From: Pseudo-nitzschia pungens
Lineage: Eukaryota > Bacillariophyta > Bacillariophyceae > Bacillariales > Bacillariaceae
Length of the DNA: 64,000 nucleotides
Assembly: GCA_037355855.1 (NCBI GenBank)
Contig: CM074767.1
Span: 2,852,001-2,916,000, forward strand
Reading direction: 5' to 3'
The translations under genes and the position numbers were made by a program. The number at the start of each line of letters is the position of its first letter. Within the stretch, counting starts at the first letter, position 1. This document shows, in pieces, positions 55,911 to 64,000 of the stretch. The notes beneath the pieces were generated by a model. The model searched no databases. It worked only from the letters and a program-made list of their open reading frames with translations, and was not told the DNA's origin.

Positions 55911-57216
55911 CCTTTATTCACTCTTTATGTTTCACTCTAAATTAAAAGCCTATCATGCCCTCCCTTACCACCGATTCCGATGTACCTCTAGGGAAGTGCC
56001 TTGTATTGCTTAAGTGTATGCAATAGACCTTGAACGGTCCACTGTAGACTCACGATTTGCCAGGGATATACGTGTTGTTATTGTTAAGGCTTTTCCTTAT
56101 TTACAGACCAGTACGAGTCGACTTATCTACAAGCCGATTAAGTTCTACGATTAGACCACGAAGACCGCTGACGAGCGGATATCAACGCAGTTTATCAGAC
56201 CCACCGCTCGACCCACTTCTACGAACCGGGACGCCGGCTAGAGCGCGTGATGAAATCCAGCTGGCTGATCACCACTGGCATCCATGCCTACACTTGGATG
56301 TAAAACATCAGCTTATTGGACCAACGGCTGACATCGCGAGACCCCTGATGTTAATGGGGGGCCCTTCCCCAGCAGACAGACGCGCAAACCGACCGGAGCC
56401 CACACATCCACCTCTGGGGTCTATTGGTACAGAGTACAATAGCTGAGCATCATGGTGGCACCATGGAGGCTCGATCCGGTGGGGAAGGAGCAAGCAGGAC
56501 GTGGAGAAAGCAGCGTCCATGATTCCCTGTTATTTTACAGGATTCAAGGGGACGTTTGCAACGGATGGAACCACACTGGAAAAAGAAAAGGCTTTCGTGG
56601 AGACAGACCACCACGTACTTTCCAGTGATGACAGTGTCCAGCAGAACAAGGACATGACGTCAGGACCATCCAACAAATGAGGCGCAGACAACCTCAACGA
56701 GGCGCAGACAACCTCGAATCTGCTATACCATCGATTTTTGATTTTAGCCAAGGGAATTTGGAATCGGACAAGCCAAGAACCCTGAGATCTGTCATATCTC
56801 AAAATCAAATCGATTGGTCCAGAGCAGAAAGACCGAATAGAATTCTTCTTTTGGTCGTAACCAACCATCGAATCGGAACCATCGATGTGGATACCTTTTA
56901 GGGATACCTTTTAGACGTCGGCACGAAACTGCTGACACGAAAGTGTTGACACCAATGCTGACGTGATACGTGATACCTTTTCTTTCGGAATTGTCGATAC
57001 GGAACAATCGACACGGACCATCGATTCCATCGATTAGGATGTTCTTCTTTTGGATGACGACACGGGAACGTCGACACGATACCCTTTCTTTTTGGTTGTC
57101 ATCGATATCGATGCAGACCTTCGATTGACAACTTGGGTGGAAACAGTCCCCACCACAAAAGAATTTTGGTTTAGAAACTGAAGCAAGTTAGTTACTCAGA
57201 GCAAGTCAATACAACC
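55911..57216. other. Leader-like non-coding region before a chimeric copia ORF
   Basis: No protein homology. 56900-57130 has repeated TTTTCTTTCGG and CGATACGGAACAATCGACAC-type motifs. Possibly the untranslated leader of the copia-derived frame starting at 57217. Confidence 0.4.
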
Positions 57217-58257
57217 ATGGCCATGCAAACTAGAAGACAAGCCGCTGCAGCCGCCGCCGGAGACGGCGCTGCTGGAGCTGTCCCTGGAGGCGACGCTCTC
57301 CCGCCTGGCGCTGTCCCTGGAGGCGGCGCTGTCCCTGGAGTCGCTGGCGCCGCCGTTGTTGGAGCGCTGCCCCCTGTTGGAGCGCTGCCCCCTGCCGGAG
57401 CGCCTGGAGTTCCCCCTGTTGCTCCTACTGTATTTGGAGCCTCCAGGATCCAGCAAGAACCAAACCTCAACATCCAACCACGATCTGATATGATCCTGAT
57501 TGCTGTTGCTGAGGAACTGAGAACATTGCGCAACGAGAACAAATGGTTGATGTCCTCCGAGCAATATGCCAAGAAAGCCATCGACGCGGTGGAAAACGAG
57601 CTTGGCACCGAGCAATATGGTTACAAGTATCTTCCGAACAATGTCTCAAACCCGTTGACATCCGATTATCGACCTGAAGTTGATGTAACCGCCGAACTGG
57701 ATCCAAGCAAGCAGAACTACTACCAAGGACTGATTGGCGTCTTGAGATGTTTGTGTGAACTTGGAAGACTGGATTTGGTCATGCCTGTATCTCTCATGTC
57801 TAGATACCTAGCGCAAGCAAGAACAGGGCATTTGAATCAAGTATTGCACATGTTCGCTTATCTCAAGGCGCATGCACGATCCAAGCTAGTATTCGACGAG
57901 ACACGCCCTGAAGTGGATGAGACTGAAGTGGATGAGACCAGATTCCCTGATTGCGACTGGAGTGAATTCTACCCAGACGCCAAGGAGGTGTTGCCGCCAG
58001 ATGCCCCTGAAGCGCTTGGGAATGCTGTAAATATGAGTATGAGTTGTTTTGTTGACGCCGATCATGCTGGATGCAAGGCAACAAGAAGACCCCATACAAG
58101 AATCAAGGCCCCTATCCCGTGGTTCAGCAAACGCCAGACCACTGTCGTGACCTCAACCTTTGGATCTGAGATTGAGCAGGAGCAGGGGCACAAGCGGCGG
58201 CATCAGCAGCGGCAGCAGCATCAGCGGACCTGTATGTCTTCTAGACATCGAATCTGA
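57217..58257 (+). CDS. Chimeric copia ORF: Gag-like N-terminus fused to RNase H fragment
   Basis: ATG 57217; 346 residues, uninterrupted. Residues ~1-70 are Gly/Ala/Pro-rich (MQTRRQAAAAAAGDGAAG), like the Gag start of diatom copia elements. A helical piece (MILIAVAEELRTLRNENKWL) follows, then an abrupt change near residue 130 to late-RT/RNase H: YKYLPNNVSNPLTSDYRPEV, YYQGLIGVLRCLCELGRLDL, SLMSRYLAQARTGHLNQVLH, MSCFVDADHAGCKATRRPHT, WFSKRQTTVVTSTFGSEI. Protease, integrase and RT catalytic parts are missing, and a small deletion removes the residues usual between RR.HT and the FSKRQ block. A deletion derivative whose frame has stayed open. Confidence 0.75.
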   Translation: MAMQTRRQAAAAAAGDGAAGAVPGGDALPPGAVPGGGAVPGVAGAAVVGALPPVGALPPAGAPGVPPVAPTVFGASRIQQEPNLNIQPRSDMILIAVAEELRTLRNENKWLMSSEQYAKKAIDAVENELGTEQYGYKYLPNNVSNPLTSDYRPEVDVTAELDPSKQNYYQGLIGVLRCLCELGRLDLVMPVSLMSRYLAQARTGHLNQVLHMFAYLKAHARSKLVFDETRPEVDETEVDETRFPDCDWSEFYPDAKEVLPPDAPEALGNAVNMSMSCFVDADHAGCKATRRPHTRIKAPIPWFSKRQTTVVTSTFGSEIEQEQGHKRRHQQRQQHQRTCMSSRHRI

Positions 58258-59160
58258 ATGCCTATGACGATTGACGGCCGAAAGGCCTGTACGTTTGCAA
58301 GTATTGTATTTGCAAAAAAGTATCCCTGAAACCACCAGTATCCTCAACAAGAAGCCCATCTTTGCTCGTAACAGAAGAAAAGGAGTCATCGGTAGTGCCC
58401 GACGACTGATCTACAAGAAAGATTGCCTTACGAGCGGACGCCCAAACCTACACTGAAAAGCGCAGGAGCGATTGCTGTATCCCGGAACGACGGATCGATA
58501 GCAACGGATCGTATTCCGGAACGACTGATCGATAGCAACGGATCGATAACCAAATCCATAGCAACGGATCGATAGCAGCAGCCGCTAGACGCGAAGATTC
58601 GCAGCAGACGCTAGATGCAGCGTTGACCGATTGATCCTCTCTCCCTGAAGAACAGCGGGGACAACGATGTCTATGCCTGTCCTTGCGGCGAAAGAGCAGT
58701 AGCAGCAACAAGAGGACAACATCGATGCCCTGACAGGAGAGAAGCCTCCAGTAGCTAAAAGGATTGGCGGGAGCAAAGGAACAAACGCAGCATGGACGTG
58801 TAGCGTAAAGCGCAGCTTGGACCCGCAGCGCATTGGAATTAAACAGGGCGTTAAACCGAAGGCGATCTAACGTAAGGAGCAATGTGACGTCACAGCGCTC
58901 GTGACTTACAAGAATAGAGGATACAGATGGTAGATATGAGGATGATTGATACGAGACATGACCAAAGGCATGTGTGCCTAGTACACAGCGGACCTGTGTA
59001 AGGCACGGGCAGAAAGCTATGAGCGAGAGCAACGACGCTCGTTGATAGACCTGCTCGATCCGTCTCAGCCCTAATGTATCAAATGAATGTACCAGCACGA
59101 ACTGCAAGGCCTGCAGAAAGCAACTGTGAGTTGGATAGCCACACGGATACAACTGCTGCT
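58258..59160. other. Non-coding, short GATCGATAGCAACGGATC repeats
   Basis: 58480-58575 contains three to four copies of GATCGATAGCAACGGATC. The remainder has no recognisable frame. Confidence 0.45.
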
Positions 59161-59163
59161 GGT

Positions 59164-59420
59164 TGCAACATGATTTTATTGCAAGACCAAGTTACCTCCC
59201 ACGTGGATGCTTATACAGATCCAATGGGGAAAGCTTGATTGATCTATTTCTATGAGGCATTATATATTTCGGGGACAGGCTACAGCACAGCCAGATATGT
59301 CCCAACCACGCCATCGGAGGGAAATGAAGGTGAAGGAAACCCCGAACACTAAGCTGTTGCCTAATGGTGTTGTTTCCTACTTCCCTCCAGGTGTCCCACG
59401 AAGCACGAAATGGATACCTG
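59164..59420 (+). pseudogene. Copia pre-integrase fragment, older duplicate
   Basis: Encodes, with breaks, the same segment as 59611-59960: CAAGACCAAGTTACCTCCCA / GAAGACCAAGTCGTCAGTCA, TATTTCTATGAGGCATTATA / TATTTCCACGAAGCACTGTA, and TACTTCCCTCC. A tandem or nested duplicate separated by ~450 bp. Confidence 0.6.
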
Positions 59421-59610
59421 TCACCATGTAATTGCTACAAGGATGCCCCCTGGAACCCAGCAAGCACGAAATTTCTGCAGTACAGCAGCAACAACAGACC
59501 AACGTTGGTGCCCCGACAGGCAACATGTCTACAGCAGGAATCGGACCTACACCGATTGACACACCTGCTCCGACACGCAATATGCCTACAGCTGGAATCG
59601 AGCATCCAAT

Positions 59611-61990
59611 ATGACCCTGATTGAAGACCAAGTCGTCAGTCACGTTGACGCTCATCCTTTTTCGCCTGAGCACGAGCCAATCAAGAATATTCCTATTGGA
59701 ACCTGTGTAACAGCCTACACAGCGCCCGACGGGAAAGTTTGGTTGGTTTATTTCCACGAAGCACTGTATTTTGGCGACAAGTTGTCCCACAGCTTGATTT
59801 GCCCGAATCACATACGGGATTGTCATCCCAATCGTGTTGATGAGACGCCCCGACAGTACAACCACAAGTGCAGTCACTCTACCCATATTGACAATTCCGA
59901 TCCTGAAGATCCCCGTGCGGGACACCCCCTTGACATCAAGCCTATGCTTGATGGGGTCGTGTCCTACTTCCCTTCCCGCATGAGATGGCCACATGCGATT
60001 TCGTTGCTACACGAGACGTCCCTTGGTATCCGAAGGGCAAGAAGTTCGAGCGAGCTGAAGAAGCCATCGACGGCTTTCATCCATTGAATCCTACGGTGTC
60101 TGTCCTTCGCGCGGGGACGCCCCATGCGTCCGCGCCGACGAAGCAGTCCAAGAGGTCCAAGACGAACAAGCGCAAGTTGGAGCCCGTCGAAACACGGTCC
60201 AACTTCAGTCCCCATTTGTACGACGAACCTCTTCGGAGTGACGAGCTGATTCTACCGCCACATGATTCCTACGAGAAGTACAAGCTGCGGAGCCTTCAAC
60301 AACTCTGTCCCCGCCGTGATCTGACCCCATGTGCAATCGCATCCGACTCGCGTCTGGATGCGCGGCTATCTTCTCTTTTTCATTCGGGCGATTCCCTGAA
60401 GACTTGCGGGGACGATGTAGACGTGGATTCTGTACCAAGTCTTACAGTCAACGCCCTCCATACCCCATTGTACGAGCGCGCCTACACCGATGGACGCGAG
60501 CGTTTCGAATTGGATCCCCGTCACAGTTCTCCCGTCTGCTTGTCATCCGTCTACAAGCATGTACGATGGGACTACGATGAGGTCGAACCAGTCGACCCAG
60601 AGCTCGACACTATCGCCAGACGAGCCAAGTGGGGTCCGACGATTGACACCGAACGATACTGCAAGATCGACTCCGACCGTCTGTCCAAGATTTGGGATGT
60701 ATCTCCGAGAAAGGCTGCGGATACCCTTCGAGTCACGACGCAGAAAGGATTCCGCAACCCTATGCATCCCCTTGTCCGCCGATTGCCAACGCAGAGCTTC
60801 AGAAACAAGCGCATCGCGGCTGGCAAATGGTACACCGACACCTGGATGGCAAAGGTCCCGAGCATCATGCGACAAGATTCAGCCGCCCAAGTTTTCAGTA
60901 ATGGTAAGGGCTACGACGAGTTCATACCTATACAGGGCAAGAAGCAAGCGTATGAAGGACTGAAGATTTTCATCCACGACGTCGGCATTCCCGAGCATTT
61001 GATATCTGATGGCGCTCGAGAGCAAGGAGCCCCTGGTACCTACAAGACTCCATGGAATAAGGTCGTCAGCAAGAACCATATCCACCAGACTTTCATCCAG
61101 CCAAGATGTCCCTTCCAGAATCGCGCGGAGCTCAGCATCGGCCACATCAGCAGAAGCATCCGCAAGAAGACGGCTCGGAAGCGATCCCCCAAGCGCCTGT
61201 GGGCTTTCTGCGGAGAGCTCGTTGATGCAATCCGCCAACGCACGGCTAACCCTACGACGATGAGCCGAACGCCGTTCGAAATTGTACATGGGTACATGCC
61301 TGATATATCTCTGTACCAAGCCCATGAATGGTATGATTTCGTCTTTTGGGTTGACCTCTCTGATGGGACCGAGAAGCTGGGACGTTGGCTTGGCCCGTGC
61401 GGTGATAGATTCGGAGGCGTAGACTGCCACTGGATTTTGAACGAGACGGCCATGCCGGTAAGCACTAACACAGTCCGCGCTGTCACTGAAGAAGAATGGC
61501 GTACGATGTCAAGCGCTATATGGACTCATTTGACCAAGCAGTGGAATCCAAGATCGGGGACAAGGTTGAGGATACTGACGTGACGTGAAGTTCCAAGCCA
61601 CCTACCCTGATCCCCCTGCGGAATTATTTGAAGAACACCAAGAAAGGTGGGAGCTCGCCGAGCCGGAAGCTTCCATTCCAGATATTGACGATCTCATACC
61701 TGATGGGGATGACTATGATGAGTATATTGGTAACAATGTGATGATCCAGAAGGGTCATGAGCGGCTGCGATGTGTTGTGAAGAGCCGCCCTGCTGATATT
61801 AATGGCAATCCGATTGGCAAGAGGAATGATAACACTATCCTTGATACCAGAATGTATGATCTGTAGTTTCCATATGGCTCCGCCCAGCAGTACACCGCCA
61901 ATATTGTTGCTGGGAGTATGTACAGCGCAATCGACGACGACGGACGCGAGACCATTGCGGGATGCAACGGAACCGGATGCTGACAGTACT
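59611..61990 (+). pseudogene. Copia polyprotein fragment (pre-integrase, integrase, linker)
   Basis: Frame 1 (59611-~59985): VWLVYFHEALYFGDKLSHSL, CPNHIRDCHPNRV, DGVVSYFPS. A ~1-nt shift near 59985 leads to MATCDFVATRDVPWYPKG and a 532-codon frame (59985-61583) with the integrase core: FIHDVGIPEHLISDGAREQG (Asp), QNRAELSIGHI (Glu), then FEIVHGYMPDISLYQAHEWY and GRWLGPCGDRFGGVDCHW. A second shift at 61581 leads to PDIDDLIPDGDDYDEYIGNN and ILDTRMYDL, a TAG (Gln codon lost), then FPYGSAQQYTANIVAGSMY before homology ends. RT and RNase H are missing here. Typical of diatom CoDi elements; inactive. Confidence 0.82.
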
Positions 61991-63666
61991 CTGCTTACAG
62001 CGACATGCAGTAGTCTCTGTTACAGGTGGAACGCCCGTACGTTGGAATGGCGAAGGAAGAGCAGCAACGTCGCAAAGCAGGAACGCTCATACCGGAGCTG
62101 CAGTGATGTTACGACATGACGTCCTATTACGAGCACAACAGTGTTGCACGGAACAGACGGTTGCAAACAGCATTGAAGTTAACACGAGACAGGCAGCTAG
62201 GCGAGCGCATGGTAAATGCTCGTACGGAATGTACGCCCTAGCAGTGCCATCAGGTACTTCGGATGATGCTGATTGCTACGAACAATTGAATGTATTCAAG
62301 TACTCTGTGGATGACGCTGATTGCCACGAGTGACGCTAATTGCTATGATCGATTGAATACGCCCGATCGAATATCTCAGCAGTGCCTGATGTACTCCAAA
62401 CGGCGCTAACTGCTACGATCGATCGAATATATGGATTGAATGTATCGACCGAAGACTATTCAATTCAGTCCAACGCAAGGACCGAACTATTCAGTCCAGA
62501 GACCAGTATTGAAACTGTGGCATCCAAACTGTTATGTTCGATACTACGAATACAGAACTGCTGTTCCGGGGACAACCAATCGAACGGACCGGTCGACCCT
62601 ATTACAGGAGCAGCATGTTTTTTGACGCAGCATGTTTTTTTTGACTATACGACCTACGAATGACACGGTGATCCTGTTACAGGAGCAGCGTGGTTTTTGA
62701 ATATATGATCTACGAATCAGGAGCTCTGCTGCTCGAACGACAGTATTACAGAAGCAGGCAGGAGCTGCTGTTCGAAAGACAGTGTTGCCTACCACGAGGC
62801 GCGCGAGGCTATTGCTGCTGGAACGATTCGGGTCGCGAAGGAACCAAGTTACAGCAACATTGCAGACCTATTCGCAAGTTGATTAATGATCCCAGGTTGA
62901 AGAGCCACTGCGAGCGATGCACGTGGTAGGAGCTGTTAGCTGCATTATTTGAGGTACTTCGATCCCTGACAAGCAGTTTCGGACGCAACCTCTATTTTGG
63001 ATGCAGTGGATTTCAGCAGAATTCAGTTACGATTTCGATTACGAATGGTTCAAGCGCAACAGATTCGATTTTGATTGCGACCTTATTCCGATTGCAACCT
63101 TGTTTCGGACGCAATTCTTTCGGACGCAATCTGTTTCGATTGCAACCCTGTTTCGGACGCAAATGATCCTGGCTTCGATTTCGATCCTTATTGTAACCTT
63201 ATTCCGAATGCCGCAATCTTATTTTCGGAACGCAGTGTAGTCTGATTACGATTACGGATTATGGATTATTTGGTTGCAGCAGACTTCGATCCGACCTGAT
63301 CTTATGATGGTATATTTTGGGAGTCTCCGGTACACCGGTTCCGGGGACTATAAACTTGAAAGACAATAGGCTGATTGATTGATCTCCTTGTACGTGTCAA
63401 GGAATGGAACCAAGGGCAAAACGTCCTCCGGTCCAACCCCCTTTTTTTTTGTACTACGAATCAGCCGGGCCTCTGATAGAAGAACTGCAATATTTGGTGC
63501 AGTTTGAACTCTGACAAGTGATATGGATACATCCCTGAATTTTGCTATGATCCATCCAAGTGTCCTGGTACGACGAGCAAGAGTATTGGTGTCCCCCTGG
63601 GAGTATCTGTTTCCGGGGACTGGTATAGTTGCTCAGTACAGGATCACTGGCATGAATCACGGGGAC
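61991..63666. other. Degenerate region without recognised genes
   Basis: 62340-62450 has GCTAACTGCTACGATCGATC-type repeats. 63010-63230 has degenerate TTTCGGACGCAA / TTTCGATTGCAACC repeats. No coding region or defined mobile element could be supported. Confidence 0.45.
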
Positions 63667-64000
63667 TATGAAGATATCCAGGGTGCTATGATCTGTGCTA
63701 AGGCTCCTGTGTAGGAGAATGTACTGGGGCTACAGTCAGCAGCCTCCAGTAACTGACTAACAGGTGCTGAGCTGAATGCTAGAGCTGTGTGCTAATTGCT
63801 AGCATACAGGCTCAGCAACAGGCTTAGCAACAGGCTTAGCAACAGGCTTAGCAACAGGCTTAGCAGCAGGCTTAGCAACAGGCTTAGCAGCAGACCTATC
63901 CTGTCTAGTATTGCTAGCAGAGTTTACTAGGGTCGCCGCGTACGATTTGTACCAATCGTACGTACCCCGAGTAAAGCACCTTTATGGTGTAGCTAAATGC
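63667..64000 (+). repeat. Direct repeat, right copy, cut by the window edge (includes R2 start)
   Basis: Identical by eye to 55231-55564, including the AACAGGCTTAGC array and the CGTACGATT/AATCGTACG palindrome. R2 sequence starts at about 63931. Confidence 0.75.

Noticed and set aside
63001..63240. Small protein gene (79 codons) near the right end.
   Set aside because: The translation follows the TTTCGGACGCAA / TTTCGATTGCAACC repeats and has no other support.
1..64000. tRNA, rRNA or other structured RNA genes.
   Set aside because: No combination of A-box and B-box (GGTTCRANNCC) or conserved rRNA core was seen by eye; a tRNAscan-SE and Rfam scan would decide.

Overview
This is a gene-poor, transposon-dense stretch of a eukaryotic nuclear genome. 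The retrotransposon proteins match the lineages I know from diatoms (CoDi-type Ty1/copia, GyDi-type Ty3/gypsy). There is also a Plavaka/CACTA-like transposase, a piggyBac transposase with a SAP domain, and short GTAAGT...AG introns. I infer a diatom (pennate likely) or a close stramenopile. No operons, rRNA, tRNA or CRISPR were recognised. Many open frames lack an ATG at their first codon, so starts below are ATG-based where possible.

Layout. 41-1731: copy A of a ~2 kb ORF-less retroelement family, called HPR here for its hairpin-rich repeats. 1732-5442: a degraded gypsy element (gypsy-1) with another gypsy nested in it. 6805-9471: a SAP-piggyBac transposase split by one in-frame TGA. 9932-13440: copies of a ~400 bp dispersed repeat (R2 here), HPR copy B with 20-bp target duplications, and G-run minisatellites. 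14380-17100: a 2-oxoglutarate/Fe(II) oxygenase-like gene between minisatellites. 18000-33800: probably one old Plavaka/CACTA-like DNA transposon region (subterminal repeats, transposase, accessory genes on the opposite strand), invaded by intact gypsy-3 (19623-25441) and HPR copy C (29635-31682). HPR copy C splits a gene. 33899-48169: a nearly intact copia with 5-bp target duplication, whose leader was invaded by gypsy-2 (35393-41176) with apparently identical LTRs. 48745-52757: a long unrecognised gene, the best candidate for a host gene, with a likely intron and frame breaks. 52930-64000: decayed and rearranged copia pieces, more R2 copies, and a ~335 bp direct repeat 8.4 kb apart that runs off the window.

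How it fits together. Nesting and target duplications give an order of events. gypsy-3 landed in the last codons of the Plavaka gene, and gypsy-2 landed in the copia leader after the copia inserted. HPR copies B and C carry 20- and 18-bp target duplications, a (TAA/TTA)n tail and 3' hairpins, so they look like products of target-primed reverse transcription although they encode no protein. The most system-like signals are the HPR family, the repeated single in-frame TGA at gag/pol and domain boundaries (while pol-internal TGAs sit at Arg positions), and palindromes exactly where the primer-binding site should be in three gypsy elements.
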